64,000 nucleotides of DNA from Arcuatula senhousia (lineage: Eukaryota > Mollusca > Bivalvia > Mytilida > Mytilidae), in the NCBI GenBank assembly GCA_963971305.1, contig OZ020303.1, positions 34,956,106 through 35,020,105 on the forward strand, given 5' to 3'. The first letter of the stretch is position 1; every line of letters begins with the position of its first letter. The notes beneath the pieces were generated by a model that saw only the letters and a program-made list of their open reading frames with translations, ran no database searches and was not told where the DNA came from. Shown piece after piece: positions 55,201 to 64,000 of this stretch. Made by a program: the position numbers and the translations under genes.

Positions 55201-58200
55201 AAGGGAGGAAAGCTGTCATCTTGGCAACACTTCACCCACTCCATACAAAATTGACTTATTTGTCTCTTTTCTTTATTTCTTGTAAAGTTGACGTTTTTAT
55301 TCAACTGACAAATGATATCTTTTCATTTGTACCCTGGATGGTTGCAAAATGTACATGATGTAACTCCTAAGGTTATATTCTCCTATGTTTAATGAAAATT
55401 TCATGACTTTTTGTGTTTTGGATATAAACAAACAGAAGTGATTGGCTGCTTTTACAAAAGGGAATTTTGAAAAATCTATAAATAGACTAAGATTGCAATA
55501 AAGTCTTTATTAGATATAGAATGCCCAAATAAATAGAAGCTTTATACTATTCATTTCTTAAGTTATCTTAAAATTTAACTTAAAATCTGTTATATTGTTA
55601 GTTGTAATTGGTGTATATTGGCAATAATGTTTTATTCATTGTTTTCTGTGTTTAATAAAGAAATTTTATAAGGACTGCATTGCAATATCATTGCATTTTC
55701 AAACAATGATTAAAACTCTATTTATTGTTAATCATGCATGTCAATTTTGATACAAGTATAAATTAACATTTACTTTCATAATTATTTTGTTAATCAATTA
55801 TTTTTATTCTATGGTACATACAAACAGAGGTTTTACAAGTACATTTCCATTCATTCTTGTCCATCAGGCCTCACTTTAAAACATCATTTGCATGTAAAAT
55901 ATTGAACAAAAGTAGTGGTTAAACAAGGGCACATTATAAATGAAATGTTAAATCATGTTAAATGGTGTCTGTGAACCCATTTTTTTAAAAATATTTTGAT
56001 GTCATGTTTTAAAAAAGTTAAAAAACAAATAATTGTTTTTTTTTCAGGAGGTTTGGCTGAAGAAGTAGATGAGAAGACATTAAATTCTGCTTTTATACCA
56101 TTTGGTGACATTACAGACATCAATATTCCATTGGATTATGAAACAGGTAGGCTACAGGTGTATTGTTGGTCTCGATACAGTTTTGATAAACCTGGTTATC
56201 ATTGTTTATGAAATTCATTGACATATTTTTTTTTTATATACTCAAATTCAGAATAGTGGTACCTTTATCAATTGAATTAAAATGACACCAACAGGTTTGA
56301 CAATTACATGTAGGTGTCTTAAGAGAAGAAAGAGGTTTAAAATTAGGTCAGTGAAGTTGGTCAGCCATGAAACACCTGTTGAAGTAAAACTCATAAAAAG
56401 AATATCACTTCAGGTAGAAATTTAAATGGATCAAACTGACCATTTGATCAATAATTATTGGACAGGTGAGATCCATTTAAATTTCTACCTGAATTGATAT
56501 GCTATATGATTTAATACTAACACCAGGTGCTTCATTGCTCACCAACTTCACTGACCTAATATTAAACCTCTTTCTTCTCTTAAGACACCTAATTGGCAAA
56601 CCTGTTGGTGTCATTTCAATTCAATTGAAAAAGGTACCACTATTCGGAATTTGAGTATAATCATGATTTAACATTAAGCTTGGGCAAAATTTCAATGCCA
56701 ATTTAAGAGTGAGACCTTATCTGTTTCAAAATACATGTTGTGTATCCTTCATGTTGCAGAGTGTGGAAATTGATAGTATTAATAAAAATCTTTAAAAAGC
56801 AGATAGTGTGAGTGCACATTTTACAACTAACATCCTGAATCACATATTGATGTAAGATATGTACAAGTGTTTTTAATGATAGTAGATTATTACAGAAAGG
56901 AATTTCACTTTGACATTTCAAAACAAAGAAAACAATAGTGAGAGATTATTTATAAAAACATACTTAAAAAACTTTAAGCTGTTTATTTCATTTTACAAAT
57001 TAACATGTTAAATGCTTTCTACATTTTTTTCAGAGAAACATAGAGGATTTGCATTCATTGAATTTGAATTGGCTGAGGTAAAGTTAAGTCAAGCTTTATA
57101 GAGTTTGTACACCCTAAATATGTTTATCCCGATGCAAAAAGGAGAAAAATTACAAGACAGTCAAGTTATTAAACAAAGTTTGAAAATGACACTTGTTTTG
57201 TGTTTTAAACCAAGGTATTTGATGTGCTTAAGAATATAGTCATATAGTTAATGCTGGTTTGCGTTTATGAAAAAGTTATTTTTACCATATTACACATGTA
57301 CAGTTCTAAATATGCAGTTATAATACCTCACCTCATAAATTGGCAAGGAATTATAGGTTCTTACATAAGTTCTTGGAAAAGACCGGCTGATCTTTCACGA
57401 GTGATAGAATTTTTCAGTCTTTTTGCGAGTGGAGCGCAGCGGAACGAGTCAAAAGACCCCAAAAATTCTATCACGAGTGAAAGATCATTGCTGGTTTTCC
57501 AAGAAACGCGTGTAAGTACCTATTTCTTACGTAAGAAATTAAATTTTATATTCTGAAACCTTAGAGAACTTCATTCTAAAAACCGAAAGTATAAAATAAC
57601 AGTGCATTTCATTGGTCGACATCATCGATCAATATCAGTACTGGCGGTTATTATTGGATAATTGACCAGTGTGAGATCGCTGCACGTGCTCGCATCTCAA
57701 CCTGGTCATCTCACACTGAAAAGAGTCATTTACGGAAGAATAATGTTTCTTCAGTGTTCATCTTTACATCTTGCTACCCATTTTTCTAAGGTTATTATAA
57801 TTTAAAAATAATACAGATTTGAATACAGTTTTGTACAACTTCAGTAAAAAAAGAAAAAAATGTTAACTTTAATTTTCAAAAATGATTTTTTCAACTTAGA
57901 CCACCTTGGATTTTTATTCCCCATCTACTAATGTAGGGCGGGGGCATATAGTGTTCAGGTCCACCCATTTGTTCTACCGTCTGTCTGTCCATCTCAAATC
58001 AGGTTTCAGTTAGTTTACCATGAAGGAAGTTTGGTATCATCATGATACTTTGTACACATAAACATCAGGATATGAACAAACAAAAACTATCATAATATTA
58101 TACCTGTCTCATCAACTTCATGGTTGATTGATCATTAAAAAAGGGGGTGTTATACTTAGGTTTACCTATAGCTATAGGTTGAAGTTACTTTACCATATCA

Positions 58201-60860
58201 AGAAACTATAATCATTTAATCACCATAAAATTATACTTTTGGAATCAACTTCATGGTTTGGTGATTGCTAGGAAAAATAAATGATGCGAGATGGGGCATT
58301 ATGTCTTTGGGACATATTGTTGTTATATGTTAACATTGTTTGATAAAGTATATAATATCTAAAAAATGTGCTATGTTTTGTTTGTTTGTTTTTTTTAATA
58401 CAAATTAACTACTTCTTTTGTTTTACTTTTGAAAGGATGCTGCAGCTGCCATTGACAACCTGGTATGTTTAATTCATTACATTTTATTAGAATAGTCATA
58501 ACACTTAAAAAAACCTTTTGGGGGTCTAAGTGGTCTAAGGCGCAGGTTTGAATACCACACTATTGATCACTAGCAGATCACATCTCAGCTAGTGTTGGAG
58601 TCCCATTTGTATTTAACAAAAGAGGGACTTCCCCAACTGAATGTGATTAGGTTTATCAGTTTCCTTCCCAAGGTCAGTGGTTTCCTCCGGGTACTCTAGT
58701 TTCCTCCACCATTAAAACTGACCGCCCTACATGGCCCAGGTGCATCAATAAAGGGTGTTAACACCAACACATACACCATCTTCGCTAGCCAAGGGTTACG
58801 ATCCGCTATCATCTCATCTTCACCCTTGGCAGATCTAGAAGGTTTTTGTGGTCATACATTCTCTCATCTGATTGGATGCAGTGAAAGTTGGCTGCATCCA
58901 ATCAAATTGCTCCATTTCCATTTTTTAACAATGTGTTAACAAAAATGTGGGTTTACAAAGGTGATAAATAATTATTATTTTTGCAAAAAATATTAGCAGT
59001 TTTGATCAAATCTTACCAAAATTTCCTTTATTTTATCTTTAGATAATTGTTTGTCGTTAGTGGAATGGAATATCTTCTATTTTTGCAACTATCTGGAAGA
59101 AAATAATTTTTTTAACTTGGTAAAGATATTGCTTCAAGGGAGATAATTAAAATGTTGAGATTACAAAAACCTTCTAGATCTGCCAAGGGTGAAGATGAGA
59201 GGTAGCGGATCGTAACCCTTGGCTAGCGAAGATGCACATACACACACATAAAAAAACTTTTGAAATTGTAAATTGTAATCATTCAGAACACTCTATTAAG
59301 AAAATGTGCTAGAATCAAAAAGCATAAAAATGTTGCCTTGAGTGTCCTGAGCCTAATGAAGTCAAGGAGGGGTATAGCATTTGGTTTGTTTGGTTGTTTG
59401 TGTCAATAACCTTGCAACTTCACATCATAGAGGTATGGTATTTGGTCAGTTTGTTTCATATGATCTGGGATAGTAACCAAAATCCATACCAGAATTAGGT
59501 CACCTTGACCTACACTTTCTGCATGAATAACTCAGATTAAAGTTTTGGTCCAAATACCAGGAAGTGCAACTGGCTTAATGATATTTTGTCAGTGGGTACA
59601 TCTTGGATAGCAACCAACATCTGTACCAGAATTATGTCACCTTGTTCCACTGCTCAATTTCTTTATTGGTCTTCCAAACACCATGACATTCTCTTTAAGT
59701 GTCAGATTAATTTTCTTGATGTAAAACTGACATAACCTGCTTAATAACTTTTGTTTTTGTTTTATCTAGTCATCATATGCATTTGATATTGTTTTACAGA
59801 ATGATTCCGAGTTATTTGGAAGAACTATAAGAGTCAATCTTGCTAAGCCAATGAAAATTAAAGAGGGCGGAGTGAGAGCAGGTATTAAAACTAGTATTTG
59901 GAACAATGAATAAAGCATATAGTTTGAAATGAAATCAGATAATATTATACTGTTGATTCATTTATTTTCGTGGCTACCAGCTTTCCTGGTTTGGTGAAAA
60001 AAGACCAGTTCGCATCCTCAAAACCCAAGGGTTCTTCTCTCGCTTGCTCCTTCATTACCCCTGGGTCATTTTGTAAGAATTTGTTCTTTTTGCATATCTT
60101 GTTCTGATCTTGAACTTTTATAAAATTTCAATATAGAAACAAGTTAAAATCCCATTAACAAAATGTAATTCAACCAATCAGGAGGCTTGATACAAAACTA
60201 TCAAAAACCAGGTATTTCATGTGTAATGACCCAGGAGTGATGAATGAGTTAACCATAGAAGAACCCCATGGTTTCCGAGGATGTGGGTTCTTAATTTCTT
60301 GGTTTTGAAGTCTGCAGGCAGCATACAGATCAATTTTAAATTTCCTTATTTGTGGTGTATCAAATTTCATGCATGGGTCAAGGCGGCCTAAGAAAATCAC
60401 AAAAATTGATACCCCACGAATAATAATGAAACCACAGAAGTTTAATGCATACATTAATTTCATTATAAATTGTGTTCACTGTCTACCCTGCTACACAATT
60501 TGTAAACTACAAAACCTTTCTTTCAAACTATAGAAATCATTAATGCATGATTGAAAGAATTTTTGTCATTGAATTAATTTCTTCAAATAGTTTCAACTTT
60601 TTAGCCAAAAGCATTCTTATTCAACATGTTCAACAAACTCCTATATTAACCGTGTGCAAATTTTGGAATGAAAAATCAAGATTTGAACTATTCATGTTGT
60701 CAATGTTAAAAGGATTTTAGATTAAAAGCCTTGCAATTGGTTAATTGTTTTGTGTTTTACAGTTTGGTCAGAAGACAGCTGGTTACAAGAGCATGCTGGG
60801 AAAACCCTTGATAAATCATCAACAGAAGGAACAAAAAGACCTTATGAAGATACTGACACT
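52262..60860 (+). CDS. PPIE: PPIE, cyclophilin E, first six exons (RRM and linker); 3' part outside window
   Basis: Spliceosome-associated peptidyl-prolyl isomerase with an N-terminal RNA-recognition motif. Exons 52262-52307, 56048-56146, 57034-57077, 58436-58462, 59800-59881 and 60763-60860 join in phase (396 bp, 132 codons). Exon 1 reads [15 protein letters not shown]. Exon 2 is [20 protein letters not shown] and more, so IYVGGL is RNP2. Exons 2-3 make [15 protein letters not shown] (RNP1). Exon 4 is only 27 bp (DAAAAIDNL). Exon 5 reads [20 protein letters not shown], and exon 6 begins [13 protein letters not shown]. The order matches vertebrate PPIE closely. The first ATG is chosen; MKM could also start at 52268. 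No cyclophilin-domain exon is seen up to 64000, so the gene continues to the right. Confidence 0.95.
52466..53757. mobile_element. Foldback-type element in PPIE intron 1, interrupted by a MITE
   Basis: 52471-52635 and 53605-53750 are inverted: GCACAGGATAC at both outer ends, the palindrome AACAATAAGAAATTCTTATT, GCAAAGACGAAAATCG, and AACAATAAGAATTTTCTTAT. The 52921-53327 MITE sits between them. Confidence 0.7.
52921..53327. mobile_element. 407-bp MITE with 7-bp target duplication
   Basis: Left CACAGGGACTTGCTCCCCTC and right GAGGGGAGCGTCCCTGTG are inverted, with TATCAATATTTT and ACACAAGGGAGATACTACTT also in both arms (about 95 bp). AATCAGC occurs at 52914-52920 and again at 53328-53334. Confidence 0.85.
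53752..55075. mobile_element. Element with GGCAAAATAGTC palindromic ends
   Basis: Left 53758-53870 contains GGCAAAATAGTCTTGCATGC and TATTTTGCC. Right 55010-55070 contains GGCAAAATAGTCTGGGAGAC and TATTTTGCCGG, then CAGCAAAATAGCC. TAAGAAATA flanks both. The interior holds the mytilid repeat at 54395-54590. Boundaries are approximate. Confidence 0.5.
54395..54590 (+). repeat. Second copy of the mytilid dispersed repeat
   Basis: ACAACAAAGTTCAAGACAAT, ACACCTGATGGGCGTTTTGT, CTACTCAAGCCTCATCAGAG, GGGAAACCAAATTATGACTA, ATCAACTTATGTCTGAG: same order as 3295-3500. Confidence 0.7.
56241..56655. mobile_element. 415-bp near-complete palindrome (MITE) in PPIE intron 2 with TATA duplication
   Basis: Arms of about 190 bp. 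Left begins CTCAAATTCAGAATAGTGGT; right ends ACCACTATTCGGAATTTGAG. Inner arms share AAATGACACCAACAGGTTTG, GTGTCTTAAGAGAAGAAAGA and GGTAGAAATTTAAATGGAT. The loop is about 40 bp. TATA is duplicated at 56237-56240 and 56656-56659. Confidence 0.9.
57353..57523. mobile_element. 171-bp palindromic MITE in PPIE intron 3
   Basis: ATAGGTTCTTACATAAG, TTCTTGGAAAA, GATCTTTCACGAGTGATAGA and ATTTTT are inverted at the right (AAAAATTCTATCACGAGTGA, AAGATC, TTTTCCAAGAA, CTTACACGC equivalents). The centre is GC-rich (GCGAGTGGAGCGCAGCGG). Confidence 0.75.
57905..58320 (+). mobile_element. Long copy of the GCCCC/GGACGGAC repeat
   Basis: Left: ATTCCCCATCTACTAATGTA then GGGCGGGGGCATATAGTG and CCGTCTGTCTGTCC. Right: GCGAGATGGGGCATTATGTC then TTTGGGACAT. 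The two ends are those kept in the short copies. The 300-bp middle repeats TTCATGGTT-type phrases (AACTTCATGGTTGATTGATC, AACTTCATGGTTTGGTGATT). Confidence 0.65.
58523..58776 (+). mobile_element. tRNA-derived SINE, family S2, interrupted in its tail
   Basis: GGGGGTCTAAGTGGTCTAAG begins the tRNA-like head, then GACTTCCCCAACTGAATGTG, GTGGTTTCCTCCGGGTACTC, ATGGCCCAGGTGCATC and ACACCAACACATACAC. The tail resumes at 59235 after a 458-bp MITE. Confidence 0.8.
58777..59234. mobile_element. 458-bp MITE with about 72-bp TIRs and 9-bp target duplication
   Basis: CATCTTCGCTAGCCAAGGGT, TACGATCCGCTA, CATCTTCACCCTTGGCAGAT and CTAGAAGGTTTTTGT at the left are inverted at the right almost perfectly. CACATACAC occurs at 58768-58776 and 59235-59243. 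Nine-bp duplications and long TIRs suit a Mutator-like origin (inference). Confidence 0.9.
59948..60438 (+). mobile_element. MITE family T1 copy 3, split by a second MITE
   Basis: TACTGTTGATTCATTTATTT at the left and AATAATAATGAAACCACAGA at the right. Removing 60013-60283 restores AGTTCG|TGGGTTCTTAA, which matches AGTTTGTGGATTCTTAA of copy 1. Confidence 0.8.
60013..60283. mobile_element. 271-bp MITE inserted in MITE T1
   Basis: Left CATCCTCAAAACCCAAGGGT then TCTTCTC and CTCCTTCATTACCCCTGGGT. Right ACCCAGGAGTGATGAATGAG then GAAGAACCCCATGGTTTCCG and AGGATG. These are inverted. Its exact edges are set by comparison with the uninterrupted T1 copies. Confidence 0.8.
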
Positions 60861-61139
60861 GTAGGCTTTACCTGATAACCTCTATTTCTAATTTAATTGT
60901 TGATTGTGTTCTAATTCATTGTGTTTAATGAAGATCAATGCAGAAATTGGTCTAGGGTTTTATGTCAATGAGGGTGAATTGGCAAATTTGCTATGAAAAT
61001 TAATGGTACTTGTGAAAGAAAGGTTAATATTATGGCCAAGAAAAGCATTTTTTTTCAGGTTTTCTGTTATGCTTCTGTACATGTCGAAATGTCTTTAATG
61101 TTATGTAGCAATGTATTGGTTGTTAAAAAAAGTCACGTT

Positions 61140-61680
61140 AACATAACTTATTATACCCCCACCCGTAAGAGAGGGGGCTATATTGCAATCACCTTGTCCA
61201 TCCACCTGTCTGTCGGGTTCAATTTCTCTGCTTCTACTGGATGGATTGGTTTCAAATTCGGTTCACAGCTTCAGCATGATGAGTTATACCGTGCCTCTCC
61301 TTTCCAGGTCAGTCCATAATCTGCTTCCTGTTTTCTGAGCCGACTATTTTAGGGTAAAAATTTGGATGGATTGTTTTCAAATTTGGTACACAGCTTCAGC
61401 ATGATGAGTTATACCGTGCCTCCCTTTTACAGTCATTCCACTATCTACTTCCTGTTTTCTAAGCTGACTTAGACTTTTTTATGGGTCAAGAGTAGACAAT
61501 TTTTCGTAACAGATTTCTCGGCTTCTACAGAAGGGATTTAGTTCAAATTTGGTATACAGCTTAAGCATGATGAGTTGTACCGTGCCTCCCCTTTCCAGGT
61601 CAGTTTGTCATCTACTTCTTGTTTTCTGAATGGTCGAGTGGGGTATTATGCTTAACATGACTTAGTGCAACCCCTTGTTT
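61140..61680 (+). mobile_element. Pearl-like element with CCCCC/GGGGG hairpin and 3 tandem core units
   Basis: Left: TTATTATACCCCCACCCGTA then AGAGAGGGGGCTATA (hairpin), then TCCATCCACCTGTCTGTCGG. The core of about 125-185 bp recurs three times, each with CAAATT(C/T)GGT, CACAGCTTCAGCATGATGAG and ACCGTGCCTC. The right end is near TGACTTAGTGCAACCCCTTG. Confidence 0.65.
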
Positions 61681-62025
61681 TATTTTCATTTTAGTTTTTG
61701 AGAAAGTAAGATCTGTTTATGTAAAATAAGAATTTACAATAAGCTGCTTTATATCCTGAATCATACATAATAGCAAGCACAGCTAATCAGCAGGCATATA
61801 GTGACCGTGAAAGCGGAGAACTGTACTACATGTTCCTGCAAAAAAAATCGTAATGCTGATATTGATTTTTCATGGTTCCGATATGAACTCAAATTTACAG
61901 GAGCAGTTAGAATTCAAAAATAATTACCCATTTTCTTTGTTGCCCTCCAAGAATTAATTACATGTATGTATAAATAGTTTAAACAGAAAAAAAAACATTC
62001 TGATGAAGTTACTAGTAACCATTTT

Positions 62026-63560
62026 TTATACGACCGCAAAAAATTTGCGGACGTATTATGGTATGATGCTGTCGTTGTCGTCGTCGTCGTCGTCGTCGTT
62101 GTCGTCGTTGTCGTCGTTGTCGGTGTCTGTTAACTTTTTAGTGTTTCCACAATAACTTTAGTTCTAGTTATCCGATTGCTATGAAACTTTACAATGATGT
62201 TCCTTACCATAAAAGGATGCATGGGATTGATTTTGGGGGTCCCCCCATTTTTCGTTTAGAAATTAGGGGCCAAAAAAGGGCCAAAAATACTACTTTTTTG
62301 TTTGTTTCCACAATAACTTTTGTTCTAGTTATCCAATTGCTATGAAATTTGACAGTGATGTTCCTTACCATACAAGGATGAATGGGATTGATTTTGGGGG
62401 TCCCCCCTTTTTTTGTTTCGAAATTAGGGGCCCGAAAGGGGGAAAAAATTCAAATATTTTACTTGTTTCCACCATAACTTTGGTCCTAGTTGGCCTATTG
62501 CTGTGAAATTTGTCAAGAATGTGTCTTACAATAAAATAATGAACCTGATGAATTTTTGTGCCCCCCTTTTTCTCCGTTGTGTAATTAGGGGCCAAAAGGG
62601 GCCAAAATAAAAACTTTTTTATTTGTTGTCCGATTTCGAAAATTTTTTTTACATGTTTGTTCTTGTCAAATAGCGGATACAAAATTAAGAATTAATTTTT
62701 GCGACCCCCCCTTTTTCCCCCTATTACGTAATTGGGGGCCAAATGGGGCCAAAATCAAAACTTTTTTATTTGTGGTCCGATTTTGAAATTTTTTTTTGCA
62801 AGTTTATTTTTGTCAAGTAGCGAATCCAAATTTGAGAATTTATTTTTGCGACCCCCACCCCTTTTTCACCTGTTACGTAATAAGGGGCCAAAAGGGGCCG
62901 AAATTGAAACTTTTTTATTTCTGGTCCGATTTTGAAAATTTTTTTTGCATGTTTGTTCTTGTCAAATAGCGGATACAAAATTAAGAATTAATTTTTGCGA
63001 CCCCCCCCTTTTTCCCCTTATTACGTAAATAGGGGCCAAATGGGGCCGAAATTGAAACTTTTTTATTTCTGGTCCGATTTTGAAAATTTTTTTTGCATGT
63101 TTGTTCTTGTCAAATAGCGAATACAAAATTAAGAATTAATTTTTGCGACCCCCCCTTTTTCCCCCTATTACGTAATTAGGGGCCAAATGGGGCTTTTTTA
63201 TTTGTGGTCCGATTTTGAAAAATTTTTTTGCAAATTTATTCTTGTCAGGTAGCGATTCTAAATTTAAGAATAAATTTTTGGGGCTGTAATCATAATTTTA
63301 AAAAAAATTCTGGTTCGATTTTTAATTTTTTTCCCCAAACATTATTCTTTTAAAGAGTAGAATACAACATTCAAAATTTATATTTTTAGCCCCAGGGTTG
63401 AAAGTCCATCAGAGAAGCATGTGTCAAAAACCTTTGTCAGTCCACCATGGGCTGCATGTGTCCAGAACAATAGACTATCCATATTAGGCCTAAAACGTAC
63501 AGGGTTCAACATGTTGCGGTCGTATCATGCTGCGCTCTGCGAAGCTTTTTATTTTAAATT
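62026..63560 (+). mobile_element. Pearl-like element with CGACCGCAAA hairpin, GTC microsatellite and about 8 core units
   Basis: Left hairpin ATACGACCGCAAA/TTTGCGGACGTAT (62028-62056), then TGATGCTGTCGTTGTCGTCG and further GTC triplets to about 62126. Then about eight units of 145-170 bp, each with a GTCCGATT- or GTTATCC-type phrase, GGGGCCAAA and a run of C before TTTTT. Right: GTTGCGGTCGTATCATGCTG. TGCGGTCGTAT repeats the left terminus inverted. Confidence 0.8.
62073..62126 (+). repeat. GTC triplet microsatellite
   Basis: An imperfect (GTC)n tract with GTT interruptions adjoins the terminal hairpin of the 62026-63560 element. Confidence 0.9.
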
Positions 63561-64000
63561 AATTTATTTATTTATTTACTTTTATGCATATCTTACCCAT
63601 TTATTAAGGTCAAATGCCTTCCCAAAAATGAAAATTCTAGAATATGCACCAAAATAAAACTATGATGACTTTATTTGACTGCATTGATTTGAAATCAAAC
63701 AAGTTTTATTTGATTGTAAAAAAATGTGTTAACAAATGATGCTAAACATATTAGAAATTTTCATTTTAAAATAGTCAAAATATTTTATTGGGATGACTCT
63801 GAAATGGACACAACACACATCTTGCATGTTTTAGTAAGGAATCACTAGTTGTAAACAATATTTGTATAAAAAATGTCCACGTCTTTCCAGAATTGATTCC
63901 TCTGCATCTTGAATTCTGATTTCTTAATGATTCCATTTGTCGACTGAGACATCGAATGCTGTAATCTAAATGCTAAAAGCATGAAAAGTTAGGTTGGACA
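63561..64000. other. PPIE intron, nothing recognised
   Basis: AT-rich sequence with no cyclophilin-domain exon. It is presumed intronic because PPIE is unfinished at 60860. Confidence 0.4.

Noticed and set aside
57251..57556. 101-codon open frame in PPIE intron 3
   Set aside because: It runs through the 171-bp palindromic MITE and has no splice support.
62365..62978. Minus-strand open frames with DKNKHVKKIF-type repeats
   Set aside because: They are translations of the tandem core of the 62026-63560 element.
60861..64000. Cyclophilin domain of PPIE within the window
   Set aside because: I looked for the conserved isomerase motifs and found none. The domain must lie to the right.

Overview
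This is a window of an AT-rich, intron-dense animal nuclear genome, almost certainly a bivalve mollusc and most likely a mussel (Mytilidae). The evidence is GT-AG introns throughout, tRNA-derived SINEs, several pearl-like repeats with tandem cores, and a dispersed repeat containing CGCCTGACGCTCGTTTCGTC, which I remember as abundant in Mytilus. There is no prokaryotic organisation.

Five protein-coding loci can be supported. (1) 7-1094, plus strand: the last two exons of an unidentified gene. (2) 10311-13026, minus strand: the 3' part of a Ulp1/SENP-like cysteine protease with a C-terminal PHD finger. It has two apparent one-base homopolymer shifts, so it is a decaying copy or a sequence error. 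(3) 23099-25096, plus strand: a complete four-exon CTR/SLC31 copper transporter of 212 residues. (4) 27555-47177, minus strand: a complete SMC6 gene with 25 coding exons whose phases all agree (1104 residues), plus a probable non-coding first exon near 51.3 kb. (5) 52262-60860 and beyond, plus strand: the first six exons of PPIE (cyclophilin E), giving the RRM and linker; the isomerase domain lies past the right edge. SMC6 and PPIE are divergent, with a CRE-type TGACGTCA between them.

The rest is mostly mobile and tandem DNA: a long-TIR element (3.9-6.4 kb), two 21-bp minisatellites (7.2-9.1 and 13.1-15.3 kb), a frameshifted LINE (16.6-20.9 kb), five or more elements built from a terminal hairpin, a short GTC/ACGG-type microsatellite and a tandem core, and many palindromic MITEs. 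Several MITEs are nested in one another or in SINEs with readable target duplications.

The observation I rate highest is in SMC6. Immediately 5' of the 53-codon exon that precedes the ABC signature exon lies a second, unannounced 53-codon exon of exactly the same length and phase. It aligns without gaps and is separated by an intron of only 36 bp, which is the architecture of mutually exclusive exons. A second oddity in the same gene is a 45-bp minisatellite that grew out of an exon/intron junction and carries many decoy copies of the 5' splice site.
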